Positions 16,801 to 25,658 of a stretch of DNA of 64,000 nt are shown in pieces. Numbering within the stretch: position 1 is the stretch's first letter; the number at the start of each line of letters is the position of its first letter. The notes beneath the pieces were generated by a model. That model saw only the letters and a program-made list of their open reading frames with translations. It ran no database searches and had not been told where the DNA came from. The translations under genes and the position numbers were made by a program. Origin of the DNA: Effrenium voratum (taxonomy: Eukaryota; Sar; Dinophyceae; Suessiales; Symbiodiniaceae); contig CAUJNA010003323.1 of NCBI GenBank assembly GCA_963377175.1, forward strand, positions 442,938 through 506,937. The letters run 5' to 3'.

Positions 16801-19579
16801 GCCCTCAAAGCAGGAGCCGCCTTACTATGAGGCAAAGGCGTGGCGCACCACTGAAGAAGAAATTGAAAGGATGAAGAACCTTTTTCCATTCTTTCGTGCC
16901 GAAAATTATCGGCTTATGTCTGCGAGTACTGGTCCCATAGGTACCAAGTCGCACGTACAGGGCGTCCTCCCAACAGGTGCGTCGTTGGAGGAGGCACTGA
17001 TGGCTAAGCCCGGTGTGTGCCCGATCACGAGCACCTACAACCTCACATACGAGGGTGAAGAGGTTGTGATTGATGCACAGGGCGGGATAGCAGGCAGAAT
17101 CGCCTGTCCTGCCGGAAATGACATCTTCCATTTTTTCCCCGAAATTAGGGATGTGTCGGCGTTTGTTGGACGAAGCTCCAGGGAATCGCAAATGCTGCTA
17201 GAAGTTTTGTCGGGCAACACTGACCCTACGCGGTTAAACGTGAAGCCCGGTGAGCAGCCTCCCTTCTTGTTTGGGACGGTTCCAGACATTCTGGGAGGTT
17301 GGATGTCAATGACTCTGATCTCAACGCTACTTGAGGCCCTATACGGGATCCACAAGTGCACGAGTGTCGAGGTAGCGACCTGGGCGGGTGCTCTCGCAAA
17401 GGAAAGCCCATCGTACCCTCCAGTCGAGCTCCTAATACGGACAGTCTGGAGGACAGATGGCACGAGTGTGCGCCCGAATGAGGTGCTTTTTGCGCGGTCC
17501 ACCCTAATCGGGAGGGACGTGCCGTTCAAAGTTTTCAAGCGTTGGGCACTGCGTGACCGAACGCCTATGGGGCCTTTGCTTAGGCCGATGGGAGCAGCAG
17601 AAGTCCCTTATACGGGATACGTGCTGCTGACGATGGCCGAGTATCGGTCCGCCCTCAAAACGAGGTGCATCCGGAGGCCTGGCAAATTCGCCATCACAGT
17701 TTTCCCCATGCGACCTGAGCAGGTCTGCAGGGGGGAGATCATGATTGGGATGGAGGGCGCAAAGGTGCCTTTCCTCAAGTTGCCCAGCCCCAATAATGAG
17801 GGCGAATTTTATGTTGACGACCGCGTCAAGTACATGGACAAGCGCCATGTCGTTGTGGCCGTTGACCTAAAGTGGATGGCCATCGAGGAAGCCGCCGGCA
17901 TCTACAAAACCCGACGCGGTTTGATCGCCGTGCGGGAAGAGATACATGCGCCATTCTGGCGCGCATGCTATCTGCATCAGGAAGGGGATGTAATATACAT
18001 CCGCCCCTGGGCGGTCCGTGAGTTGAATGTTCAGGGACCGCGGAGAGGGGTGTCTTTTTCATGGGACAATGCTCCCATGCATGACTACTGGTGCCCTCGG
18101 TGCGCGCATTTGAACATGTATGGCACCATTCTATGCAATGGTTGCCATCTGCCGATTTTCTATCGTGAATGGGTGCCAGGCACCGTCCGCGCTCTGGTTA
18201 AGCATGGACAGCCAATCTGGCTGAGCGAACTCAAAGCAGTCCGCCCCAGCAGCTGGCATGAAGGGGAGACCGACGCGTGGGCCCCTCTCATGGCATCGGT
18301 AAACCCGATTCGCGAGGTGGTCAGCTGCATGATCACCGGTTTGCGCTGCGCGCCGCATCTTGTGCACATTCCCAATGCGGATATTGTGCAAGTTGCGTTT
18401 CAGGAGGTTGCAAAGGTCACCTCAAAGGACACTCACGCTTGTGTGCGGGCGAGTGATGAGGCTCTCGAGCGGTGGGTAGCGAAGCAGCTGCTCATCGAGG
18501 AGAGCAACACTGGCGTCTCGATTCCCGACAATATGTCTGTCATGGCATATTTAATCGAGCACCCGCAACAGGCGGCGCAATGGGGTCGTCATATGACGAG
18601 AAAGGGCAGTCTAAATTCAGCATTTGCCCTTTACCTCTCTGTGCATATCTTTGATGCCTACCGCATCGGGATTGAGGACGGGTATTTGGTTCCGCTGTAT
18701 GGCCTAGGCGCCTCACGCGCGGACATCATAATGTCGTTGGTACAGGCTGAGCGACGCCTCACGGACTTCAATACTGAAGATCCGAGTTTCGACGCTTCCA
18801 CTGTTCTTGATTGGAATATCGACTCTTTGCGGGCCAGTGGTGGATCCATCACGGCCCCAATTGAGTATGCTGAGGCATACATTTATGTCGAAGACAATAA
18901 GGTTGACATGGTCCCCGCTTCGCGGCGCGACGGCCAATGCGCCATTGTCTTTGCTGACCCGCCGGTTGGGAAGCACCACAGGCGGGCAGCCACTCCTAGG
19001 GGAGACCAACGGTCTGCTACCCCGCGACCTGAATCCAGGTCAAAGGGTGATCAGCAAAAGGGCAAAGCCCCTGCACAATCCTGGCCCAAGGGCGGAGGTC
19101 ACAAGGGTGACCAGTTCCCAGGAAAGGGTCACAAAGGTGATCAGTACAAAGGCAAGGGTGGCCAATACGGCTACCAACAGGGGCAGTTCGGTCGTGGCGG
19201 ATCCGCCAGATCGAGAACTCCCACTGGCGGGTATCAGCCTGATGCTCGCGGGTCGGGATACAAGGGTGCTCAGGCAGCCCCTTTCCCGTTCCCAAGTCCG
19301 ATGTACCCCGCTTTCCCAATGGGAGGGTACATGCAACAGCCAATGGCTGGCATGATGCCGCAAATGTGGCCTGGCGCAATGCAGCAGGGTTGGCAGCCGC
19401 ACATGCAGGGTGATCCACGCGAGTTCGAGAATCCGAACTCGCCGCATACCCCTACCTGGGGTGCGGATGATGAGTTGGCCGAGACCGTGCCTCCTCCTCC
19501 TGGGGACTGGAACGTCAACAAGGGGAGGGGACGGCACGGCTTCGCGCAGCCCGGGAGTCTGCTCGCGGCAGCGCAATGA
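10853..19579 (+). CDS. Giant 2908-residue protein with RanBP2-type zinc finger; function unknown
   Basis: A single ATG-to-TGA ORF with no interruption over 8.7 kb, so intronless and under selection or very recent. Residues 1-1000 are globular. Around 380-420 is WVHGT (His386) followed by a G-V-W-T-S-T and a later ESYYS, reminiscent of the H-Y core of ADP-ribosyltransferase folds. An alpha/beta stretch lies at about 806-936. Residues 1003-1400 and 1726-1876 are low-complexity, Pro/Ala/Lys- and acid-rich linkers. A second globular part spans about 1880-2700; near 2331-2370 it has VVVAVDLKWM ... TRRGLIAV, weakly like the C-terminal lobe of KptA/Tpt1 RNA 2'-phosphotransferase. A clear RanBP2-type finger is at W2413 with C2414, C2417, N2421, C2428 and C2431. 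Residues 2706-2860 are Gly/Lys/Gln/Met-rich with repeated GHKGDQ units and could bind RNA. No signal peptide, membrane segment or RT motif is seen. It follows the retroelement on the same strand and may be its cargo ORF, or an unrelated gene. Confidence 0.75.
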   Translation: MAAAASAAGGMAGAAPRSRGSSLAARQQADYMNPNCACTLGPLPAEAKHAANALSDERPTRLSENLRICYPHLTAKSDQYGYRTTAETQLVQVKDGVKDPQVVGAFSGIFNLLEGFDTGMIGDKSFVPAIKKYRRLRVAGILQAMLLGEVELSDQSVYTAAIIICEAMPREPELHCGPTRNSLIEMTLSTAVSPSLVPRGGNWLYEMAKVDSRWQTFFQAANKNVIRAMQAAVVKGRRDMPSNVQPAGAEEAFKAWAYQRPTALCTPPKAVVGYMKAIHCISADALTKMQTVNAHAFEVGSMCKEIEALWCSYDDFVDFIADEIGIPPTIFHLIDWKRAKPLTMPSKEIGDWHAGDPVLERDGYLVFPMRHCTELNAASMHERWVHGTQFSSLWNILGHGNAVASLGDADTLTGVWTSTKPVCLESYYSCLSHIGLGVTVRLALLLRPLGKNAHEAYKHTEKGPAHQRVIRQFRVRVEAIALKEETIGEGTSAVAGNLLSHNPATHLWNPVLEVNPHSAEVGWIRHGANRIALTIGAEIPAGSVAREASVPPAKPGGEVDFKFFPQEIREVGEVRCCPLFETWEHYVPASEGKFFPLAGGLPFSGAAKLMYHVPGHAVAALANAATQCSEFMSAISGNIYPDRQDRQPYELVREMWESWAFSVRAYIISMIWPVTAMEYAGCEGPDNLGFVLTMLGYVNPSAAAGLCAELLSGCKPNKVSYIGVEGSRVVVLVGPSHWVTGSAGQSITEAKLQEQWTTIRTKLPAKTGEYALEVVEVEEETSVAELLRTVVSQKLADPVHAGAPAGAKDDIFIIFTKCLWLTEWRKSENTYGPSPDAGRIIDENIDAMKAFANKGGRSQAPTIILSGPGIVWHGTAMQEVATTFFMKCRDAGFPAYPSNAMWFGCSKKSLNGGVVGLERGGHQFMGLVSAFTDLVCLLRREYSMSDEVREALALALDFLVEQELLMKPSESYLSAAKQCGVGAGLTPVDRWSSSEDAPWAEVISAPRTMSSGPCATSRVSSAKAPAATDARASEQQSAPRPNAGNGPQTMAQRVRSSTPPATGRQRLGQAMADFGQSAASRGLSPAVCGNQRGTIPAKPAQACGYSPTTTGGPSKTGGHRVDLKPATGKQLLKAKPDPPELPKDAYSDDFPSLSKREAANRWRGGAARGPSCAPPKVGGSLPCLSSAAGPPPKGAAPCAKGPEVKAPEVTGPPVPKAAGADAPTDGGSGGCAPANSEITHPRPEVPPRKAVKSPPASLSEPAKPNQAEPPPKRGDRVPDVAGGDNPQPGDSTPSLSTDASMGMASHPEASKPVGQDVQPEPADAGGAKRASPSQGAAGGDNDGDGDGAEGDSPTSPADELPGRDDPMDGSGTGGDGGPDPPDGDDDPSEPGDHETGPDSEYYAPAESADACIAVHYLFRRAGYPPALAAWRNGAWPRRLLYPIQANSIEDALALPLWQGLSEDEFFQLLDNASATDRRFGEYDWDFLSKAIMSDTMNADEIHHAGAKALADWAEENLGPLSIGPRSDLVARFNQMQTEGRHPNRESANESSVGSGKQYVPRPPLEDQPNSNQISADVFRGREVRLGLTLPDSQSGEDELSAQDATWNVEYCDFYKAAANLWRARSCLREAAGCMIETGYIHPQMAAAIAATEKVERFCNVLRAANRYAGLGTYRFNEIVGRNLLNGYDGWRTPPREDDHPEFLAREVEDVFRSYCAGLLRSESFDLKSCVIEPESEPKAEPAPKMKPPPPSLSASKGLPRRSAPAVHTGSAHTAKRPREAGGGSTGNVQIPGHYYGKARTKESPVQPSDPPMGRAGGSAQPSEMDVDKEGSKGDEKKDKAANEAAVASKSAKPHPAKTSRPEALGGSLDVTLISDVRERDRDISDDEFSPTNVCMFPESWEGVMPTSVIDKAGGFEQFRNELMRIQRVLDSPALVDLGKVDLDALGEPPKEYVSDEDHESYVDDDGMGPYVDKFSSMGDRDLVPSKQEPPYYEAKAWRTTEEEIERMKNLFPFFRAENYRLMSASTGPIGTKSHVQGVLPTGASLEEALMAKPGVCPITSTYNLTYEGEEVVIDAQGGIAGRIACPAGNDIFHFFPEIRDVSAFVGRSSRESQMLLEVLSGNTDPTRLNVKPGEQPPFLFGTVPDILGGWMSMTLISTLLEALYGIHKCTSVEVATWAGALAKESPSYPPVELLIRTVWRTDGTSVRPNEVLFARSTLIGRDVPFKVFKRWALRDRTPMGPLLRPMGAAEVPYTGYVLLTMAEYRSALKTRCIRRPGKFAITVFPMRPEQVCRGEIMIGMEGAKVPFLKLPSPNNEGEFYVDDRVKYMDKRHVVVAVDLKWMAIEEAAGIYKTRRGLIAVREEIHAPFWRACYLHQEGDVIYIRPWAVRELNVQGPRRGVSFSWDNAPMHDYWCPRCAHLNMYGTILCNGCHLPIFYREWVPGTVRALVKHGQPIWLSELKAVRPSSWHEGETDAWAPLMASVNPIREVVSCMITGLRCAPHLVHIPNADIVQVAFQEVAKVTSKDTHACVRASDEALERWVAKQLLIEESNTGVSIPDNMSVMAYLIEHPQQAAQWGRHMTRKGSLNSAFALYLSVHIFDAYRIGIEDGYLVPLYGLGASRADIIMSLVQAERRLTDFNTEDPSFDASTVLDWNIDSLRASGGSITAPIEYAEAYIYVEDNKVDMVPASRRDGQCAIVFADPPVGKHHRRAATPRGDQRSATPRPESRSKGDQQKGKAPAQSWPKGGGHKGDQFPGKGHKGDQYKGKGGQYGYQQGQFGRGGSARSRTPTGGYQPDARGSGYKGAQAAPFPFPSPMYPAFPMGGYMQQPMAGMMPQMWPGAMQQGWQPHMQGDPREFENPNSPHTPTWGADDELAETVPPPPGDWNVNKGRGRHGFAQPGSLLAAAQ

Positions 19580-20511
19580 AGTCAAGAGCGGCCCAGTCCT
19601 GAAGGCTTGGGCTGTAGACATTTGAGGAGGCTGCGGTTGTTTCCTTGTAAGTAATCCGGTGTCGCATCCGTGGCTGATCGAAGGTTTGCGGGAGAAACAG
19701 ATCATGCTGACGAAGGAACACTAAAAAATACTCCGTGTTGTCTCTGTCGCTGTCCAATGGCGTGTAAGGATTGGAGGTTGGGGACCAGCTGGGTCGCGTG
19801 CCAGTGGTGGAGCGTGGTCTTGAGCTCGTCCAAGGTGGAGGCCTGTTGTCTGGGTGGGGCTGCTTCAATCGGCTTAGTGGACGACATCGGTAATACCTGG
19901 TGTCCGTCTGCATCTTTTGCGTAGCGGCGCCAACGCGCGCGTGCTTTCATTCCGGAATTCACATAATGGACAATGCTCCCTGTAGTATTTCTATGTTTGG
20001 GCTATTCGCCATTCCAGAATTCAACTGCATGCGCAGCTGTGCGCTATTCGCGCTGGCAGCGATTACCTGTCAGGTGTGCGTCGCCGCAGCAAGGCAGTTA
20101 CCCTCGCCGGTGTCTACGGCCGCTGGTTGTCAGCATCGTCCAGCACCGCTGCTGCTGCTGGAGATGGAACTCATCAAGGTGCTGCGGTGAGGATCACGGA
20201 TGCGCTGCACCGCTGCCGGTGAAGTCCTACTCGGACCTGAACCGCTGATTGCAGCTGGTGGTGTTCCTACTGAAGGTCTTTGTGTGATCGCGCGCCTAGA
20301 CGGTGCTACTTTAAAGACCAAGGTCTTGTGGTCAAAGCACCATGTTTCAACCAGTAGGCCAATGCGCCTGAATCATGAATTCAGGAACTAAATCCACTTG
20401 AACCTTGCGGTTCGTTGTGGTTGCATTGCAAATGTAATTTTATTTCATGCCTGCCATTCTGGAGTTGAATCTTTGTTTCTGTTTCTTTTTTTGCTTTCTC
20501 TTGTTTGATTT
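19580..20511. other. 3' flank of the giant ORF, no gene seen
   Basis: Only short overlapping ORFs in conflicting frames. No LTR, direct repeat of upstream sequence or recognisable RNA was found. Confidence 0.5.
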
Positions 20512-20611
20512 GGCTACCGGCGCGAATCCGCCCCATACCCGTAATTCGGGGTGGTGGCGGGATCCGGGCACCAATGAGTGCCCGGGTATGGGGCCGCGAA
20601 CCCTGGTAGCC
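20512..20611. repeat. 100-bp nested inverted repeat
   Basis: Three nested arms can pair: GGCTACC (20512-20518) with GGTAGCC (20605-20611), CCCCATACCCG (20531-20541) with CGGGTATGGGG (20583-20593), and CCGGGCAC (20564-20571) with GTGCCCGG (20578-20585). The last two share bases and are alternative folds. The 7-bp closing arm recalls the structure at 10679, on the other side of the giant ORF. Confidence 0.7.
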
Positions 20612-21144
20612 TAATCGGCTCTGTTTTCTTTTTATTTGCTTTTCAACTTCAACATGGCCAATGCGCCCTTCCAAATTCACTCCTTCTCTTTGTACAGGCG
20701 AGGGGGGTGTTTTTGGGGGCATGTACTTCTATCATAGCATGTTTCATGCCGAAGCCCAACGCGGCTTTTGGCTCAAGCTTTTCACCTGGCATTCATTGCT
20801 CGCCATTTCGTCGGGAAAAGATCACGGCGCACCTTCACACCGGCCTCGTGTTTACGCGGCCGTTGTGCCTGGGGCGGTGTTCTTTGTCCTGGAGGTGGGT
20901 CGGGCTATTGTTTGAGGTGCGCTGCTATTGCTTGCTTTGCTCGCTTGGTGCTGCTTGCTACTGGTTTGCCTGCCTGCTCTGCGCTGTGCTGCGCTTCTGC
21001 TTGGTTTCTTCTTGTTACAACGAGGCACCCCTTTTGGTTCGTGTTAGTGCCGGCCGAGGGCAACCGCTTTGCCCTTGGGACCGGGGGGGATAAGGTGGTC
21101 TCTTCTTGTTGGTGGGTTAGGGCCTGTTTTATCCATCCCGAAAC
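20612..21144. other. Spacer with a short spliced-leader-like match
   Basis: No supported gene. TTTTGGCTCAAG at 20766-20777 equals the last 12 bases of the dinoflagellate spliced leader and may be a worn relic. Confidence 0.35.
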
Positions 21145-22095
21145 TCTGTTTCAAACCCTTTCGCACTTTCCTTTGCTTTCCCTGGCTTTCCTTTTGTTTT
21201 CCTTTGCTTTCCCTGGCTTTCCTTTGCTTTTCTTTGCTTTCCTTTGCTTTCCTATTGTTGTCCCTTGGCTGTCCCTTTGCTTTCCCTTGCTGTCCCTTGC
21301 TTTCCCTTGCTTTCCTTTGCTTTCCCTGGCTTTCCTTTGCTTTTCTTTGCTTTCCTTTGCTTTCCTATTGTTGTCCCTTGGCTGTCCCTTTGCTTTCCCT
21401 TGCTGTCCCTTGCTTTCCTTTGCTTTCCTTTGCTTTCCCTGGCTTTCCTTTTGTTTTGCATTGCTTTCCTTTGCTTTCCTTTTGTTTTGCTTTGCTTTCC
21501 TTTGCTTTCCTTTGCTTTCCTTTGCTTTTCATTGCTGTCCCTTGCTTTCCCTTGCTTTTCCTGGCCTTCCTTTTGTTTTCCTTTGCTTTCCCTGGCTTTC
21601 CTATTGTTGTCCCTTGGCTGTCCCTTTGCTTTCCCTGGCTTTCCTTGGCTTTCCTTTGCTTTCCTTTGCTTTCCCTTGCTTTCCTTTTAATTTCCTTTGC
21701 TTTCCTTTGCTTTCCCTTGCTGTCCCTTGCTTTCCTTTGCTTTCCCTTGCTGTCCCTTGCTGTCCCTTGCCTTCCTTTGCTTTCCTTTGATGTGCCTTGC
21801 TTTCCCTTGCTTTCCTTTGCTTTCCTTTGATGTGCCTTGCTTTCCTTTGCTTTCCTTTGCTTTCCTTTGCTTTCCCTTTGCTTTCCCTTGCTGCCCCTTG
21901 CTTTCCTTTGCTTTCTTTGCTTTCCTTTGCTTTCCTTTGCTTTCCTTTTGTTTTTCTTGGCTTTCCTTTGCTTTCCCTTGATGTCCCTTGAATTCGCTGT
22001 CTTTCCGCTTGCTCTCCGCTTGCTTTTCCTGTATTTGCCTTTGTTTCCCTTGCTTTCCCTTTCTTTCTCTTGCTTTCCCTTGCCTTTCCTTTATC
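21145..22095. repeat. Pyrimidine-rich minisatellite, unit about TTTCCTTTGC
   Basis: Nearly 950 bases are built from variants of a 10-base unit (TTTCCTTTGC, with TTTCCCTTGC, TGTCCCTTGC and TTTCCCTGGC forms), with strong C/T bias on this strand. Higher-order copies are visible, for example the block containing CCTATTGTTGTCCC recurs at about 21251, 21366 and 21601. Because the unit lacks stops, long hydrophobic ORFs on the + strand and Lys-rich ORFs on the - strand arise automatically and should not be called genes. The purine/pyrimidine asymmetry could favour triplex formation. Confidence 0.95.
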
Positions 22096-22165
22096 CCCCA
22101 TGCTGCCTTGGATCAGTGCAATCGCTTTCTGCTGGTTTGCAGATGCCAAGCCAGAATGGTTAGAG

Positions 22166-22181
22166 GATTCTGGCTTTCTGG

Positions 22182-22228
<47 letters not shown>

Positions 22229-22246
22229 TTTGTAAAGGGGGGGGGT
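22166..22246. repeat. (CTTT)n microsatellite followed by a G run
   Basis: About twelve CTTT units end near 22230 and are followed by a run of G at about 22238-22246. Confidence 0.9.
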
Positions 22247-22404
22247 TTGCAGATTTCAGGCGAACAGAGTGGGGGGTGTGCATAGAACCGCCAGGGCCGC
22301 GGAGCCCGCGGCTTCCGCGCCCGGCGCCTGCTGCCGCGGCGGCTGCGAACCGAGGGCAGGGTGGTGTCTCGCCACGGGGAGGCAAGCACGGGGCACCAGG
22401 GCTT

Positions 22405-22840
22405 GGGCGAATGCCACTGGGGAACCTCAAAAAATGGCTCCAACTCAAGGTGGGTATGGGCCAAATTTAAGCCACTGGGTTTGTCTCATATCTCTTTTGG
22501 ACGGTTTCCATTGGGTTTCCTTTCGGAACCAAACGAGCAAGTTTCCCCCCCTGAACAGAAAAAGAAAGCAAGTTTGGTGCATTTTGCTAAGGGATGTTAG
22601 GACTGTACCTTTTTGCAAGCTTTGTTGGGTTTGCCGTATTAAACCACTAAAAGTTAAACTTTCAGCTGGGGAGCAGAAAGCAACTGAGTTTTGGTTTTGG
22701 GCGAATGTTACTGGGGAACCTCAAAAATGGCTCCAGCTCATGTTGGGTCCAAATTAAAACAGGAAATGGGCTGCAGGTTTTGGTCTAAGTTTCAATTTAC
22801 CAGGGCAAGGCAGTCTGGGTACGTATTTTTTGACCCACAG
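22405..22840. repeat. Short direct duplication and family-1 repeat copy
   Basis: The segment at 22405-22470 recurs at about 22696-22758 (shared GGGCGAATG, CTGGGGAACCTCAAAAA and ATGGCTCCA). The second copy runs into a family-1 repeat at 22741-22840, which has related copies at 30587-30688 and 35370-35468. It ends TTTTTTGACCCACAG. The first copy carries a truncated family-1 start (GGTATGGGCCAAATTTAA). Confidence 0.7.
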
Positions 22841-24440
22841 CCACGTAACTGATGACGAATCAAGGGCTCCCAACCACTGGGAGGGCCCGGAATGGGGGAG
22901 CCGCTCGGGAGTGGGGTTAATGGGAATGGACCCGCCAGGCTTCACGGATGTGAATTGGATTTGCCAAGCCGCATGGGAACCCGGGTGTCCCATGTACGAG
23001 GGGATCCGCAATCCAGGTTCATTTCTCCAGTGTCGACAGTACACCACAGGAAGTGGAACAATTCACTCCATGTGAGTAAGTGAAGCCGATGACGAACGCC
23101 AGATTAGGGAATTGTGTCATGTGGCTTTTACCCAACTAAATATTGGACGAATAGATCTCGACATCTAGTATGATATGTTGTCCGACATGTTGTACCAGTT
23201 GCGTTGGATGTGCTCAGACGCAGATCAACTTGATCAAGTGCTTCGATTGGGGTTTGAGACACGGGCCGGTTTGGCAGCCCTGACCCAGGCTCCGAAAATC
23301 CAAGGTTCTGGCCCATGCCAAGGGCCGTTGCAAGTGGTGTCTCAGTCAAAAAGGAGGGAAGGGTCCCAAAACGCTTTGTCTCAAAAACAGGGACACAGCG
23401 AGTTTCCTTGTGTCCCTTTAAAAACTTTCAGCTTTTCGGGTTGGACCATTGTAGCGGTAGACAGTTTGTTTGGACTTTTTTTGACCAGTCCTCTCAAGTG
23501 AGAAACCGCTGAAAAACAAAGTCGCCCAACCGGATTTTGTCTCAAAGAAATTGGAACCGCCCCTGGCAATGGTTTCCTTTTAGTTTCCCTATAGTAGAAT
23601 CAACCCAGACAGATCTTGCATAGTGACAATGTTTGTGTTCAAATGACCAGCCTTCACGAATTTCACTCGCTGAGCGTCTGAATCCATGTTAGTGTTTCGA
23701 CACATAGGAAAAGCAGTCGAGATGCTCCCTACCAGAGTTTCCTCCCAGCGGAACTTATGGCTTTGATCCAATGAGACACGGGCCCTAAATGCCACGCAGT
23801 GCAGTTATCTTCCCTGGGAGTGTTGTTCATGGGGGGCTTCCCATCCCAACATGGTGGTTTCCCTGCCTGGGGTGGCCTTGGTCATTTCCCCATCCGAATG
23901 GTGTGGGTCCAAACAGGGAGGGGACCCCCCGTCAATTTTGGCTGGTTTTCCTGTTGGTTTCCCTTGAAACCGGGATGCATCCTTTGGCGCCAGGTGACCG
24001 GCGCCTCAGAGGACGAGCTCGCCCAAGAGATGCTGCGGCAAGGCGGGGGCGATGTTTTTTCCCCAAGGCCTAGCATGCGTGACTTTTATGGCTTGCAACA
24101 TGTTTGTGCCGGCACGGAAAGCGCAGCTGTTGCAATGTTGCGTGTCGTTTTTCTTGGCAGGCGGTTTTGGGAGGTTGCGCGTTCACGTCGCCGTGCCATT
24201 GCGATTTGCGTTGCCGGGATGGTGGGTTTGAGGTGTGTTGGTTGGAACGCAAGTGCAATTATTTGCTCGAGTATCATTTTTGCTGGCCCTGTTGTACGGC
24301 CAGCTCGTTTTGGTGAGCTGATTTTGTCAAAATCGGTCGGAATCATTCTGCCGCCACGGTCCCGTGCTATCATGCTGTCAGGGAATGCCTTTTGGGGTTG
24401 CACATTTCTGCATTCGGGTTCGTGGCCTCTATCAGTTTTA
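22841..24440. other. Intron or intergenic DNA with one exon-like island
   Basis: No long ORF is credible. Apart from the possible short exon at 23994-24042 I see only unique, moderately GC-rich sequence. Confidence 0.4.
23994..24042 (+). CDS. Possible short exon
   Basis: Preceded by CAG (23991-23993) and followed by GC after AAG, which fits dinoflagellate AG|G acceptors and AG|GC donors. It translates to a polar helix (VTGASEDELAQEMLRQ). No neighbouring exon could be joined, so this is a guess from composition and splice context. Confidence 0.25.
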
Positions 24441-25592
24441 TAATAAGATGGGAAAGGAAAGATGCCGGAGGTTTCTATAGCTCTATCACTTCCTCCGGCT
24501 CTCATCTCTTCATGCTTTTCTTTCCTCATTTTTCACCTTTGGATTCTTCGTTCACAGTCATTCCCAGCCTCTTCATCCATTCCCGACTCCAGAAGTCCCA
24601 ACTCATCTTTACCTGCCATTGGGATTAACCCGTCAGGAAGGTGAACGGATGGCGGGGAACAGAGTCTCTTTCCTTTCTACCTCACACAGTTTGTCTGCTT
24701 TCCTTCCTTAGCTCCTCTCGTCTCTAAGATTGTAAGATCTAAAGGAAAAGGAAAGATTTTGAAAGTAATGAGAGATGGACCGGCTCGCTCGATAGTTTGA
24801 AAGATGAGAGACTTTGGGTGCCGGAAGGTCACATTCTTCTAATACTTTTTTTTTCTTCTCTCCATTTCTCACCTCTGGAATTATCTTAAGAATAATATAG
24901 GAGAGAAAAAAGGAGGTGAGAAATGATAAAGAGAAGAGGAAAGGGTTAGAACCCGGAAGTAATCTCATATTCTTTTTCCCATCATAATCCTTACCAATCA
25001 AAACGAAGGGATCCTATCTCTCAGCAACCAATATATTTCTATAGTAAAGAAAGTTGGGAAATGATGGTTGGTTTCTAGAGTTCCTATCATCTCATCTTCT
25101 CTCACTCACTTCCCTCGTTCCTTTTCTAATTTTTACTATTGGATGAGATGAAGGATAGTGCCCAGAGACAGCGCAAAGCGGAGGAAGGAGTGTTGACGGA
25201 TGAATATCTTAGCTTAATATCAGGATTTCCCTTCCAGACGGTATACGGCTCAAATCTACATCCGTCCTCCACACTCATCCATTGGCTGGCGGCGGCCGTG
25301 GGAAGGTTGGTCCACAAGCGGATGATAATGGCTGTAAGCTTTGGAAGCCTTACATTTCCTTCATTCATCATTCCTGCTCACGAACGAAGCGAGGCCGGAT
25401 GGATGAGAAATGAAGAAGTGAAGAGAGGAGCTTCCCCATCCGCTGGCCAGTTCTTTCCAGCGGCTACAAATGAAATCCTCTTCCTTCATCTCTCGCTACC
25501 CCCAGCAAACCTCAGATTGAAGATAGATGAAGGAAGATAATCTTATCTGTTTAATTATATTGCTTATCTTCATTGCATCTCGCTTTATCTAA

Positions 25593-25658
<66 letters not shown>

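Noticed and set aside
10853..19579. Giant ORF as an envelope-type protein
   Set aside because: No signal peptide, membrane-spanning segment or cleavage-site pattern was seen.
1..20611. LTR pair for the retroelement
   Set aside because: Reading 1-71, 10229-10852 and 19580-20511 against each other showed no convincing direct repeat; the 5' LTR, if any, is outside the window.
20768..22464. Long hydrophobic + strand ORFs (up to 340 codons) and a Lys-rich - strand ORF
   Set aside because: They arise from a 10-base repeat without stop codons; all frames stay open, so length is no evidence of coding.
25139..25540. 133-codon + strand ORF
   Set aside because: Non-ATG start, biased composition and no recognisable feature; likely chance.
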